Numbered from the stretch's first letter, positions 33,834 to 45,249 are shown. The stretch is DNA of 64,000 nt from Pseudomonas paralactis (GCF_001439735.1 NZ_JYLN01000006.1:1-64000); one strand, 5' to 3'. Notes: generated by a model from the letters alone, not told the origin. A program made the numbers and translations.

Positions 33834-35204
33834 TCAGATGCGCTTGGCTTGTTCTACAGCGTTGCCGATGTAGTTGGCCGGGGTGAGCAGTTTCAGCTCG
33901 GCCTTGGCCGCGGCTGGCATGTCCAGGCCGTCGATGAAAGTTTGCAGTGCCTCAGGGCTGATACCCTTGCCGCGCGTCAATTCTTTCAGCTTCTCGTAGG
34001 GGTTTTCGATGTTGTAGCGGCGCATCACGGTCTGGATCGGCTCGGCCAATACTTCCCAGCACGCGTCCAGGTCAGCGGCAATTTTCTGCTCGTTGAGCTC
34101 CAGCTTGCTGATGCCTTTGAGGCTGGCTTCGTACGCGATCACGCTGTGGGCAAAGCCCACGCCGAGGTTGCGCAGTACGGTGGAGTCGGTCAGGTCGCGC
34201 TGCCAGCGGGAGATCGGCAGCTTGCTGGCCAGGTGCTGGAACAGGGCGTTGGCGATGCCCAGGTTGCCTTCGGAGTTTTCGAAGTCGATCGGGTTGACCT
34301 TGTGCGGCATGGTCGACGAGCCGATTTCGCCGGCAATGGTGCGCTGCTTGAAGTAGCCCAGGGAGATGTAGCCCCAGATATCGCGATCGAAGTCGATCAG
34401 GATGGTGTTGAAGCGTGCAATCGCGTCGAACAGCTCGGCGATGTAGTCGTGGGGTTCGATCTGCGTGGTGTAGGGGTTGAAACCCAGGCCCAGCTCGTCT
34501 TCGATGAAGGCGCGGGCGTTGGCTTCCCAATCGATTTCCGGGTAGGCCGACAGGTGGGCGTTGTAGTTGCCCACGGCACCGTTGATCTTACCCAGCAACG
34601 GCACGGCGGCCACTTGAGCGATCTGGCGCTCCAGGCGGTACACCACGTTGGCCAGCTCTTTGCCCAGGGTGGTCGGCGAAGCCGGCTGGCCGTGGGTGCG
34701 CGAGAGCATCGGCACATCAGCGAAACGGATCGCCAGCTCACGAATGGCGTTGGCGGTCTGGCGCATCAGCGGCAGCATCACGTCATCACGGCCTTCGCGC
34801 AGCATCAGGGCGTGGGACAGGTTGTTGATGTCCTCGCTGGTGCAGGCAAAGTGGATGAACTCGCTGACTTGGGCCAGTTCCGGCAGCTTGGCTGCTTGCT
34901 CTTTGAGCAGATACTCAATGGCTTTGACGTCGTGGTTGGTGGTGCGCTCGATCTCTTTTACACGCTCGGCGTGCTCCAGGGAGAAGTTTTCCGCCAGGGT
35001 GTTCAATACAGCGTTGGCCTCGGCGGAAAACGCCGGCACTTCGCTGATGGCAGGGTGAGCGGCCAGGCGCTGGAGCCAGCGCACTTCAACCAGGACACGG
35101 GCACGGATCAGGCCGTACTCGCTGAAAATAGGGCGCAGGGCCTGGGTTTTGCCGGCGTAGCGGCCGTCAACAGGGGAAACCGCAGTGAGCGAAGAGAGCT
35201 GCAT
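33834..35204 (-). CDS. purB: Adenylosuccinate lyase
   Basis: The 456-residue protein starts MQLSSLTAVSPVDGRYAGK and equals E. coli PurB in length. The superfamily signature GSSTMPHKVNPIDFENSEGN and the catalytic-histidine region SRTHGQPASPTTLGKE are intact. It catalyses two steps of purine synthesis: cleavage of SAICAR and of adenylosuccinate, each releasing fumarate. hflD and mnmA lie just upstream in the same direction, as is common in gammaproteobacteria. Confidence 0.98.
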   Translation of the reverse strand: MQLSSLTAVSPVDGRYAGKTQALRPIFSEYGLIRARVLVEVRWLQRLAAHPAISEVPAFSAEANAVLNTLAENFSLEHAERVKEIERTTNHDVKAIEYLLKEQAAKLPELAQVSEFIHFACTSEDINNLSHALMLREGRDDVMLPLMRQTANAIRELAIRFADVPMLSRTHGQPASPTTLGKELANVVYRLERQIAQVAAVPLLGKINGAVGNYNAHLSAYPEIDWEANARAFIEDELGLGFNPYTTQIEPHDYIAELFDAIARFNTILIDFDRDIWGYISLGYFKQRTIAGEIGSSTMPHKVNPIDFENSEGNLGIANALFQHLASKLPISRWQRDLTDSTVLRNLGVGFAHSVIAYEASLKGISKLELNEQKIAADLDACWEVLAEPIQTVMRRYNIENPYEKLKELTRGKGISPEALQTFIDGLDMPAAAKAELKLLTPANYIGNAVEQAKRI

Positions 35205-35329
35205 GGGGTGTTCTCGGACAGTCGGGCAACGAAATGGGGCGCGTATCATACATGAAAAATTCCGCCGGTCCGTCGCCAACTGACCGGCGTATTACGCGTA
35301 ATGGCTTGAAAACAGCCCGCTGGTGCGAC

Positions 35330-35953
35330 TTATTCGTTGCGCATCAACGGGTAAAGCTCTTTGAGTAATTTGCGCCGGCTGATCACCAGCTGCCAGCGAT
35401 GACCGCCCAACTGGCGCCACAACCGCGCCGAACGAATACCGGCCAGGAGCAGGGCGCGGATCTTCGAAGCGTTGTTCGGTTGTTGCAGGTTGCGCATATC
35501 GCCGTGCACCTGGATGCGCTGGCGCAGGGTGCTCAAGGTGTCCTGGTACAGCGCACCACAGGCGGCGATAACGTTTTCATGGGCTGTGCCGAAGTGTTCT
35601 ACCTGGGACTGGATCTGCGGCAGGCGCTTGCCGATGGTGTCCAGCAGGTCGTCGCGCTTGGCCAACTGGCGCTCAAGGCCAAGCATCGACAGGGCATAGC
35701 GCAACGGCTCACGCTGCAAAGTGCTGGGATCGCGCTCCAGGGCGCCGATCAAGGCGCGATAGCCTTCACGCAGGGCCAGGTCGTCGCCGCCATAAACCTC
35801 AAGGGTGTCCTTGGGTTCACGGATCAGTAGGCTGCCGAGCATGCAGGTCAGGCCGGCTTCCGTGACCTGGCCGGTCTTGGCGATCTTGTCCACCAGTACT
35901 GCAGCGAGAAAGACACCGCCAAGGGCCGTCAATTGCTCCTGGGTCGGGCTCAT
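35330..35953 (-). CDS. hflD: High-frequency lysogenisation protein HflD homologue
   Basis: The 207-residue all-helical protein opens with TQEQLTALGGVFLAAVLVDKIAKTGQ and contains LREGYRALIGALERDP, typical of HflD. In E. coli it is a membrane-associated factor that affects lambda CII and its host role is unclear. It overlaps the mnmA stop by 4 bases and precedes purB, the standard mnmA-hflD-purB order. Confidence 0.95.
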   Translation of the reverse strand: MSPTQEQLTALGGVFLAAVLVDKIAKTGQVTEAGLTCMLGSLLIREPKDTLEVYGGDDLALREGYRALIGALERDPSTLQREPLRYALSMLGLERQLAKRDDLLDTIGKRLPQIQSQVEHFGTAHENVIAACGALYQDTLSTLRQRIQVHGDMRNLQQPNNASKIRALLLAGIRSARLWRQLGGHRWQLVISRRKLLKELYPLMRNE

Positions 35954-37074
35954 GCCGGGTGGCTCCAGGCTTGGGCCACTTCAATCACGCCGCCGCCCAG
36001 GCAGACTTCGCCGTCGTAGAACACCACGGATTGGCCTGGGGTGACCGCGCGTTGCGGATCATCGAAGGTGGCGCGGTAGCCGGTGGCAGTCTTTTCCAGC
36101 GTGCACGGCTGATCGCTCTGGCGATAGCGCACTTTGGCGGTCAGGCGGCGTGGTGTGCTCAGGTCGATCGGGTTGACCCAGTAGATCTCGGAAGCGAGCA
36201 GGGCGCCGGAGAACAGCAGCGGGTGTTCGTTGCCCTGGCCGACCACCAGCACATTGTTTTCCAGATCCTTAATCAGCACGTACCAAGGCTCTTCACCGGC
36301 GTCTTTCAAGCCGCCGATGCCCAGGCCCTGGCGCTGGCCGATGGTGTGGTACATCAGGCCGTGGTGGCGGCCGATCACTTCACCTTCGGTGGTCTTGATT
36401 TCACCCGGCTGCGCCGGCAGGTACTGCTTGAGGAAGTCGCTGAAGCGGCGCTCGCCGATAAAGCAGATACCGGTGGAGTCTTTCTTCTTGGCGGTGGCCA
36501 GGCCGTGTTTCTCGGCAATCTTGCGCACTTCGGGTTTTTCCAGCTCGCCGACCGGGAACAGAGTCTTGGCAATCTGTTCACCGCCCACGGCGTGCAGGAA
36601 GTAGCTCTGGTCCTTGTTCGGGTCCAGGCCTTTGAGCAGTTCTGTGCGGCCATCGATATCGCGACGGCGCACGTAGTGGCCAGTGGCAATCAGGTCGGCG
36701 CCGAGCATCATCGCGTAGTCGAGGAACGCCTTGAACTTGATCTCGCGGTTACACAGGATGTCCGGGTTCGGCGTGCGACCGGCCTTGTACTCGGCCAGGA
36801 AGTGCTCGAACACGTTGTCCCAGTACTCGGCGGCGAAGTTGGCGGTGTGCAGCTTTATGCCAATTTTGTCGCATACGGCCTGGGCGTCCGCCAGGTCGTC
36901 CATGGCTGTGCAGTATTCGGTTCCATCGTCTTCTTCCCAGTTCTTCATGAACAGGCCTTCCACCTCATAACCCTGCTCCATGAGCAGAACGGCGGAAACG
37001 GAAGAATCCACGCCGCCGGACATGCCGACGATGACGCGCTTCTTTTGTGTGTCAGAAGGGGCTGGATCACGCAT
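35950..37074 (-). CDS. mnmA: tRNA-specific 2-thiouridylase MnmA
   Basis: The 374-residue protein has the PP-loop GMSGGVDSSVSA (17-28) and the two catalytic cysteines Cys108 in DILCNREIKF and Cys204 in STGICFIGERRF. It adds sulfur to the C2 of wobble uridine-34 in tRNAs for Lys, Glu and Gln, taking persulfide sulfur from TusE. The tusDCBE genes are about 21 kb away in the same window. It starts an mnmA-hflD unit with a 4-base overlap. Confidence 0.98.
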   Translation of the reverse strand: MRDPAPSDTQKKRVIVGMSGGVDSSVSAVLLMEQGYEVEGLFMKNWEEDDGTEYCTAMDDLADAQAVCDKIGIKLHTANFAAEYWDNVFEHFLAEYKAGRTPNPDILCNREIKFKAFLDYAMMLGADLIATGHYVRRRDIDGRTELLKGLDPNKDQSYFLHAVGGEQIAKTLFPVGELEKPEVRKIAEKHGLATAKKKDSTGICFIGERRFSDFLKQYLPAQPGEIKTTEGEVIGRHHGLMYHTIGQRQGLGIGGLKDAGEEPWYVLIKDLENNVLVVGQGNEHPLLFSGALLASEIYWVNPIDLSTPRRLTAKVRYRQSDQPCTLEKTATGYRATFDDPQRAVTPGQSVVFYDGEVCLGGGVIEVAQAWSHPA

Positions 37075-37133
37075 AGGGTTTCAACGGGTGTCTTGAAAAA
37101 GGACGCGATTCTATCAGGCCCGAGCCGCTAAGG

Positions 37134-37580
37134 CTAAAGAGAAGGGCGGATCAATTCGAGACTGTGCCTGTGGCCGGCCAGATAATCATCGATGCAGCGG
37201 ATGATCAGCTCGCTGCGCCAGTCATTGCGCACGGCCATCAGCTCGTCACGGGTCAACCAGCGGGCGCGCAGGATGCCTTCGTCAAGTTGATAATCCGGGT
37301 GATGTTTAAGCGCCTTGGCGATAAAGCACGCGCGCTGATAGGTCACGCCATTGCTCGGTGCGGTGTACAGGTAAATGCCAACGATGCCGGTAGCTTCCAC
37401 GTCCCAGCCGGTTTCTTCCAGGGTTTCGCGCACGGCGGCTTCGGTCAGAGTTTCGTTCGGGTCCAGATGGCCGGCGGGCTGGTTGAGCACGGCGCGGCCG
37501 CCCTTGAGTTCTTCGACCATCAGGAACTTGCCGTTGTCTTCGACGATGGTGGCGACGGTGATGTGGGGGAGCCAGGTCAT
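37134..37580 (-). CDS. nudJ: Nudix hydrolase (NudJ/YmfB type)
   Basis: The 148-residue protein contains a complete Nudix box, beginning GHLDPNETLTEAAVRETLEE and ending TGW at about residues 37-59, with the required Glu and Arg residues. The early N-terminus PHITVATIVEDNGKFLMVEE and the position next to mnmA match E. coli NudJ, which hydrolyses thiamine pyrophosphate precursors and nucleoside triphosphates. It lies 59 bases upstream of mnmA and may be co-transcribed. The substrate is inferred from family only. Confidence 0.88.
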   Translation of the reverse strand: MTWLPHITVATIVEDNGKFLMVEELKGGRAVLNQPAGHLDPNETLTEAAVRETLEETGWDVEATGIVGIYLYTAPSNGVTYQRACFIAKALKHHPDYQLDEGILRARWLTRDELMAVRNDWRSELIIRCIDDYLAGHRHSLELIRPSL

Positions 37581-37612
37581 TGCAAGCCTCGGTATCGGGA
37601 AGGTGACTCGGT

Positions 37613-37794
37613 CAATGTGGGAGCTGGCTTGCCTTAATGCCAGTCAATTAAGGCTTTTTTGTAGGAGCGAGCTTGCTCGCGAAAAACGTCAACGATAACG
37701 CGTGCTTGCTGAATGAACGCGGCGCCTTTGAGTTTTTCGCGAGCAAGCTCGCTCCTACAGACTGCAATCGCAGGCAGGCCAGCTCCCACATTGG
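37613..37794. repeat. Family-B REPIN interrupted by a family-A REPIN
   Basis: The outer arms CAATGTGGGAGCTGGCTTGC (from 37613) and GCAGGCCAGCTCCCACATTG (to about 37794) form a family-B doublet. Its centre is occupied by the complete family-A doublet at 37660-37759. Confidence 0.85.
37660..37759. repeat. REPIN, family A, nested in a family-B REPIN
   Basis: The inverted arms TGTAGGAGCGAGCTTGCTCG and complement are about 55 bp apart. The spacer begins AAAACGTCAACGATAA, the same as the spacer of the copy at 215-310, so the two copies share recent ancestry. Confidence 0.9.
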
Positions 37795-37825
37795 ATTGGG
37801 TTTCTTCAATGAAGTCCCTACAAGC

Positions 37826-37852
37826 AGAAACCCCGGCACTTGGCCGGGGCTT
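37826..37852 (-). terminator. idh terminator
   Basis: On the minus strand GCCCCGGCCAAGTGCCGGGG is followed by TTTCT, about 20 bases after the idh stop. Confidence 0.75.
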
Positions 37853-37870
37853 CTTTGCATCCTTACAACC

Positions 37871-40096
<2,226 letters not shown>

Positions 40097-40589
40097 ATTC
40101 GGATTAACTCTCTTCTTTGCTGAAAGCGTGCGCAGAAACTCGAGATGCGCCGGGTGGAGCGCGTTCGTTCAAAGTCATCCATGAGCGAAATGTCGAGGTT
40201 TCTTCGCGGTGATGTTGGGTTGCATCAGTCGAGCGTCAAGCGTTTGGACTATTGTAATAGTCCTGCTTTCTGGCTGAGGGCTACTGTCTAGAGCGGTCAG
40301 CCGTCGTGACTCTTTGGTCAGCGGCGGCATTATACATAGGTCGCTATGCTTACGCAGAGGCTTCATACAAAAGGTGTGTCGTCCATTGGTCTAAAGGTCG
40401 CAGGTGCGCAGTTGCGCCAAAAGGGGAATGATGTGCTCAAGATTGGCACTTTTCCCTTTGCTTTCAGGCTTGTAGGCGACAATTTATGCTGTTTTCGATG
40501 CAAATGAGCATGGCGCGAGGTTTCAGTCGCCATTTATCTGGAGTAGGCTCGAACGCAGCCAGATGTTCAATCCATAGATGGAGTTCAGC
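40097..40589. other. Divergent idh-icd intergenic region, 493 bp
   Basis: No gene was seen. The idh side (40097-40380) holds its promoter and leader. The icd side carries a hairpin leader element at 40536-40564. A TTGGCAC...TTTGCT string near 40443-40461 resembles a sigma-54 promoter but has the wrong spacing. Confidence 0.55.
40536..40564 (+). ncRNA. Candidate icd leader hairpin (icd-II-like)
   Basis: ATCT-GGAGTA-GGCT-CGAACGC-AGCC-AGAT forms a two-part stem with a 5' GGAGTA bulge, 25 bases before the icd start. I recall a conserved Pseudomonas RNA motif named icd-II in icd leaders. Whether this hairpin is that motif cannot be verified here. Confidence 0.4.
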
Positions 40590-41846
40590 ATGGGATACAA
40601 GAAGATTCAGGTTCCGGCAGTCGGCGACAAAATCACCGTCAACGCAGACCATTCTCTCAATGTTCCTGACCAACCGATCATCCCCTATATCGAAGGTGAC
40701 GGTATCGGCGTCGACATCAGCCCGGTAATGATCAAGGTGGTCGACGCAGCTGTTGAAAAGGCTTATGGCGGCAAGCGTAAAATCTCGTGGATGGAGGTGT
40801 ATGCCGGCGAAAAGGCCACCCAGGTCTACGATCAGGACACCTGGCTGCCCCAGGAAACCCTGGATGCGGTCAAGGATTACGTGGTGTCCATCAAAGGCCC
40901 GCTGACCACGCCGGTCGGTGGTGGTATTCGCTCCCTGAACGTGGCCTTGCGTCAGCAACTCGACCTGTATGTGTGCCTGCGCCCGGTGCGCTGGTTTGAA
41001 GGTGTGCCCAGTCCGGTCAAAAAGCCTGGCGATGTGGACATGACCATCTTCCGTGAGAACTCCGAGGACATTTACGCCGGCATTGAGTGGAAGGCCGGTT
41101 CGCCTGAAGCGATCAAGGTGATCAAGTTCCTCAAGGAAGAAATGGGCGTTACCAAGATCCGCTTCGATCAGGATTGCGGGATTGGCGTCAAGCCGGTGTC
41201 GAAAGAGGGCACCAAGCGTCTGGCACGCAAGGCCCTGCAATATGTGGTGGATAACGACCGCGACTCGCTGACCATCGTGCACAAAGGCAACATCATGAAG
41301 TTCACCGAAGGTGCCTTCAAGGAATGGGCCTACGAAGTGGCGGCCGAAGAGTTCGGCGCGACCCTGCTCGATGGCGGCCCGTGGATGCAGTTCAAGAACC
41401 CCAAGACCGGCAAGAACGTAGTGGTCAAGGATGCAATTGCCGACGCCATGCTCCAGCAGATCCTGCTGCGTCCGGCTGAATATGACGTGATCGCAACGCT
41501 TAACCTCAATGGCGACTACTTGTCCGATGCCCTGGCGGCTGAGGTCGGTGGTATTGGTATCGCGCCGGGGGCCAACCTGTCGGACACCGTGGCGATGTTT
41601 GAAGCCACCCACGGCACTGCGCCTAAATATGCAGGCAAGGATCAGGTCAATCCGGGTTCATTGATTCTGTCGGCAGAAATGATGCTGCGTCATATGGGCT
41701 GGGTCGAGGCGGCCGACTTGATCATCAAGGGCACCAATGGTGCGATTTCGGCCAAGACCGTGACCTACGACTTCGAGCGCCTGATGGATGGCGCTACGTT
41801 GGTGTCGTCGTCGGGCTTCGGTGATGCGCTAATCAAGCATATGTAA
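40590..41846 (+). CDS. icd: NADP-dependent isocitrate dehydrogenase, dimeric type
   Basis: The 418-residue protein starts MGYKKIQVPAVGDKI; GGAG lies 6 bases before this ATG, while an earlier in-frame ATG has none. It has the catalytic segments RENSEDIYAGIEW and GDYLSDALAAEVGGIGIAPGAN. Ser115 in GGGIRSLNVALRQ corresponds to the serine that AceK phosphorylates in E. coli to divert carbon into the glyoxylate shunt. aceK is not in this window. The gene diverges from the monomeric idh. Confidence 0.98.
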   Translation: MGYKKIQVPAVGDKITVNADHSLNVPDQPIIPYIEGDGIGVDISPVMIKVVDAAVEKAYGGKRKISWMEVYAGEKATQVYDQDTWLPQETLDAVKDYVVSIKGPLTTPVGGGIRSLNVALRQQLDLYVCLRPVRWFEGVPSPVKKPGDVDMTIFRENSEDIYAGIEWKAGSPEAIKVIKFLKEEMGVTKIRFDQDCGIGVKPVSKEGTKRLARKALQYVVDNDRDSLTIVHKGNIMKFTEGAFKEWAYEVAAEEFGATLLDGGPWMQFKNPKTGKNVVVKDAIADAMLQQILLRPAEYDVIATLNLNGDYLSDALAAEVGGIGIAPGANLSDTVAMFEATHGTAPKYAGKDQVNPGSLILSAEMMLRHMGWVEAADLIIKGTNGAISAKTVTYDFERLMDGATLVSSSGFGDALIKHM

Positions 41847-41854
41847 GCAGGCGG

Positions 41855-41897
41855 AAAAAACCGGCCGCCCTGATGAATGGGCGGCCGGTTTGTTTTA
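41855..41897 (+). terminator. icd terminator
   Basis: The 11-bp perfect stem ACCGGCCGCCC/GGGCGGCCGGT, preceded by A-rich sequence and followed by TTGTTTT, is a strong terminator between converging icd and cspD. Confidence 0.9.
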
Positions 41898-41907
41898 AGT
41901 GTGTTGT

Positions 41908-42186
41908 TCAGTGGCTGATCAAACCAGTTTCTTTTTTTGACGTTTGACCGGGTGCTGCAGTTTTTCCTGCCGTGGACGTGGCTGTGACTAACTTGATATC
42001 CACCGCATGCAGGCCCTTTGGGCCCTGTTTGATATCAAAGGACACCGGTTGACCCGCCTTCAGCGTTTTGTACCCATCCATATCGATCGCTGAGAAATGC
42101 GCAAAAAGGTCTTCACTCTTGCCGTCTTCATTAATGAAGCCGTAACCCTTGGCATTGTTGAACCACTTGACCTTACCGCTTAGCAT
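41908..42186 (-). CDS. cspD: Cold-shock-domain protein CspD
   Basis: The 92-residue protein starts MLSGKVKWFNNAKGYGFI; the AGAGGG site lies 8 bases before this ATG and only 2 before an earlier one. The cold-shock domain carries RNP1 (KGYGFI) and RNP2 (LFAHFS). About 20 extra residues at the C-terminus are Thr/Ala/Lys-rich and probably disordered. In E. coli CspD binds single-stranded DNA and blocks replication in stationary phase. It diverges from clpS as in E. coli. Confidence 0.95.
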   Translation of the reverse strand: MLSGKVKWFNNAKGYGFINEDGKSEDLFAHFSAIDMDGYKTLKAGQPVSFDIKQGPKGLHAVDIKLVTATSTAGKTAAPGQTSKKETGLISH

Positions 42187-42410
42187 CGCCATATCCCTCT
42201 GCACCAGACTCCATCACTGGAGTATCATCCTGTCTATCCGTCCTAACCCGAATAAATAAGGTTGACTGCGCGGACCTTTTTTACCCACTGTGGGTTCTAT
42301 TGGTTGTAACACTGATTTGCCGATAGTCAAGGCGACCAATCGGTCAGAGTTGAAATTCTGACAGCTCGCCCCCACCACTGTAATTGAACCACTGACGAAC
42401 CTTTCTTTCC

Positions 42411-42779
42411 ATGCATGCAAATAGCCAGATTCGACTAACATTCAATCAGGATCGCCCGGATCAGGAACATGACGACGACGGTTCTGCAGGCATTGCTGTT
42501 CAGGAGGCCAAGCCTGCTTTACAGGCACCGCCGATGTACAAGGTGGTTTTGTTCAATGATGACTACACACCGATGGATTTCGTCGTCGAAGTGCTCGAGG
42601 TGTTTTTTAACCTGAACCGCGAGTTGGCGACCAAGGTAATGCTGGCCGTTCACACAGAAGGACGGGCAGTATGTGGAGTGTTTACCCGCGACATCGCCGA
42701 GACAAAGGCCATGCAGGTCAACCAGTACGCCAGGGAAAGCCAGCATCCGCTACTCTGTGAAATCGAGAAGGACGGTTAA
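42411..42779 (+). CDS. clpS: ATP-dependent Clp protease adaptor ClpS
   Basis: The 122-residue protein has a disordered acidic N-terminal tail (residues 1-40) and the ClpS core with YKVVLFNDDYTPMDFVVEVL, which contains the Asn-Asp-Asp residues that clamp the alpha-amino group of N-degrons, and VHTEGRAVCGVFTRDIAETK. It delivers proteins with N-terminal Leu, Phe, Trp or Tyr to ClpA. clpA follows after 29 bases. Confidence 0.98.
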   Translation: MHANSQIRLTFNQDRPDQEHDDDGSAGIAVQEAKPALQAPPMYKVVLFNDDYTPMDFVVEVLEVFFNLNRELATKVMLAVHTEGRAVCGVFTRDIAETKAMQVNQYARESQHPLLCEIEKDG

Positions 42780-42808
42780 CGCCGACCACTTGGGTATGAG
42801 GTGAAGCT

Positions 42809-45079
42809 ATGTTAAACCGCGAGCTCGAAGTCACCCTCAATCTTGCCTTCAAGGAGGCTCGTTCGAAGCGTCATGAATTCATGACCGTCGAGCACCTTTT
42901 GCTGGCACTTTTGGATAATGAAGCTGCCGCCACCGTTCTGCGTGCGTGCGGCGCCAACCTCGACAAACTCAAGCATGACCTGCAGGAGTTTATCGACTCC
43001 ACCACGCCACTGATCCCCGTGCATGACGAGGACCGTGAGACCCAGCCAACCCTGGGCTTCCAGCGGGTATTGCAGCGTGCTGTCTTCCACGTACAGAGCT
43101 CCGGTAAGCGTGAGGTCACAGGCGCGAACGTGCTGGTGGCGATTTTCAGCGAACAGGAAAGCCAGGCCGTGTTTCTGCTCAAGCAGCAGAGCGTTGCCCG
43201 TATCGATGTGGTCAATTACATCGCCCACGGTATCTCCAAGGTGCCCGGGCACGGCGATCATTCCGAGGGTGAGCAGGATATGCAGGACGAAGAGGGCGGT
43301 GAGTCTTCTTCTTCCAGCAACCCGCTGGATGCCTATGCCAGCAATCTCAATGAGATGGCGCGACAGGGGCGGATCGATCCACTGGTGGGGCGTGAGCACG
43401 AGGTCGAGCGTGTAGCGCAGATTCTCGCGCGGCGCCGCAAGAACAACCCGTTGCTGGTGGGTGAGGCGGGCGTGGGTAAAACCGCGATTGCCGAAGGCCT
43501 GGCCAAGCGCATTGTCGACAATCAGGTACCGGACCTGCTGGCCAACAGCGTCGTCTACTCCCTTGATCTGGGCGCATTGCTCGCCGGGACCAAGTACCGT
43601 GGCGACTTCGAGAAGCGCTTCAAGGCGCTGCTCGGCGAGCTGAAAAAACGCCCGCAGGCGATCCTGTTCATCGACGAGATCCACACCATCATTGGTGCCG
43701 GTGCGGCTTCCGGTGGGGTGATGGACGCCTCCAACCTGCTCAAGCCATTGCTGTCTTCGGGTGATATCCGCTGCATCGGTTCGACCACCTTCCAGGAATT
43801 TCGCGGGATCTTCGAAAAAGACCGTGCCCTGGCGCGGCGCTTCCAGAAGGTCGACGTGTCCGAGCCTTCGGTTGAAGACACCATCGGCATCCTGCGCGGG
43901 CTCAAGGGGCGTTTTGAAGCGCACCATGGCATCGAGTACACCGATGAGGCCTTGCGTGCGGCGGCTGAGCTGGCGTCGCGCTACATCAATGACCGGCACA
44001 TGCCGGACAAGGCCATCGACGTCATCGACGAGGCGGGTGCCTATCAGCGCCTGCAGCCGGTCGAGAAGCGTGTGAAGCGTATCGACGTGCCTCAGGTCGA
44101 GGACATCGTGGCGAAGATCGCGCGGATTCCGCCAAAACACGTCACCAGTTCCGACAAGGAGCTGCTGCGTAACCTGGAGCGCGACCTCAAGCTCACCGTG
44201 TTCGGTCAGGATGCGGCGATCGACTCGCTGTCCACCGCCATCAAGCTGTCCCGTGCGGGGCTCAAGTCGCCGGACAAACCGGTCGGTTCGTTCCTGTTCG
44301 CAGGGCCTACCGGCGTCGGCAAGACCGAGGCGGCGCGGCAACTGGCCAAGGCCATGGGTATCGAGCTGGTCCGCTTCGACATGTCCGAGTACATGGAGCG
44401 TCACACCGTGTCGCGTCTGATCGGTGCGCCTCCGGGCTATGTCGGGTTCGACCAGGGCGGCTTGTTGACCGAGGCGATCACCAAGCAGCCACATTGCGTA
44501 TTGCTGCTCGATGAAATCGAAAAGGCTCACCCGGAAGTCTTCAACCTGCTGTTGCAGGTGATGGATCACGGGACCCTGACCGATAACAACGGGCGCAAGG
44601 CGGATTTCCGCAATGTGATCGTGATCATGACCACCAACGCCGGTGCCGAAACGGCTGCGCGAGCTTCTATCGGCTTCACGCATCAGGATCACTCTTCCGA
44701 TGCAATGGAAGTGATCAAGAAGAGCTTCACGCCGGAGTTCCGCAACCGTCTGGACACCATTATCCAGTTTGGTCGCCTCAGCCATGAGGTTATCAAGAGC
44801 GTGGTGGACAAGTTCCTCACCGAGCTTCAGGCGCAGTTGGAAGACAAGCGCGTGCAGTTGGATGTGACGGAAGCGGCCCGCAGCTGGATCGCAGAAGGCG
44901 GCTACGATGCGGCAATGGGCGCACGCCCAATGGCGCGTCTGATCCAGGACAAGATCAAACGGCCACTGGCCGAAGAGATCCTGTTCGGCGAACTCTCCGA
45001 TCATGGCGGCGTGGTGCATATCGACCTGAAGGATGGCGAGCTGACCTTCGAGTTCGAGACCACGGCGGAAATGGCCTGA
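42809..45079 (+). CDS. clpA: ATP-dependent Clp protease ATP-binding subunit ClpA
   Basis: The 756-residue double-AAA+ unfoldase has an N-domain with two Clp repeats, a first Walker A GEAGVGKT (218-225), a second Walker A GPTGVGKT (499-506), and the IGF loop in ASIGFTHQDHSS that docks into ClpP. It threads ClpS-bound and ssrA-tagged proteins into ClpP, which is encoded elsewhere. Length is as in E. coli (758). It forms an operon with clpS and ends at a strong terminator. Confidence 0.98.
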   Translation: MLNRELEVTLNLAFKEARSKRHEFMTVEHLLLALLDNEAAATVLRACGANLDKLKHDLQEFIDSTTPLIPVHDEDRETQPTLGFQRVLQRAVFHVQSSGKREVTGANVLVAIFSEQESQAVFLLKQQSVARIDVVNYIAHGISKVPGHGDHSEGEQDMQDEEGGESSSSSNPLDAYASNLNEMARQGRIDPLVGREHEVERVAQILARRRKNNPLLVGEAGVGKTAIAEGLAKRIVDNQVPDLLANSVVYSLDLGALLAGTKYRGDFEKRFKALLGELKKRPQAILFIDEIHTIIGAGAASGGVMDASNLLKPLLSSGDIRCIGSTTFQEFRGIFEKDRALARRFQKVDVSEPSVEDTIGILRGLKGRFEAHHGIEYTDEALRAAAELASRYINDRHMPDKAIDVIDEAGAYQRLQPVEKRVKRIDVPQVEDIVAKIARIPPKHVTSSDKELLRNLERDLKLTVFGQDAAIDSLSTAIKLSRAGLKSPDKPVGSFLFAGPTGVGKTEAARQLAKAMGIELVRFDMSEYMERHTVSRLIGAPPGYVGFDQGGLLTEAITKQPHCVLLLDEIEKAHPEVFNLLLQVMDHGTLTDNNGRKADFRNVIVIMTTNAGAETAARASIGFTHQDHSSDAMEVIKKSFTPEFRNRLDTIIQFGRLSHEVIKSVVDKFLTELQAQLEDKRVQLDVTEAARSWIAEGGYDAAMGARPMARLIQDKIKRPLAEEILFGELSDHGGVVHIDLKDGELTFEFETTAEMA

Positions 45080-45097
45080 TCGTTGTTCAGTAACACC

Positions 45098-45123
45098 AAA
45101 AGGCGCCGAAAGGCGCCTTTTTG
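45098..45123 (+). terminator. clpA terminator
   Basis: The stem AAAAGGCGCC/GGCGCCTTTT has a GAAA tetraloop and a following T run, starting 18 bases after the clpA stop. Confidence 0.9.
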
Positions 45124-45161
45124 CTGCCTGAAATACTATTTGCGAAGCAATGACGGTCAAC

Positions 45162-45249
45162 TGTGGGAGCTGGCTTGCCTGCGATGGCGGTCCTTCAATA
45201 GCACATCTATATCTGACCCGCCGCTATCGCAGGCAAGCCAGCTCCCACA
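45162..45249. repeat. REPIN, family B
   Basis: The inverted arms TGTGGGAGCTGGCTTGCCTG and complement enclose a short spacer. It lies between the clpA and infA terminators. Confidence 0.9.

Noticed and set aside
40443..40461. Sigma-54-like TTGGCAC...TTTGCT before icd
   Set aside because: The GG and GC elements are 13 bases apart instead of the required 10.
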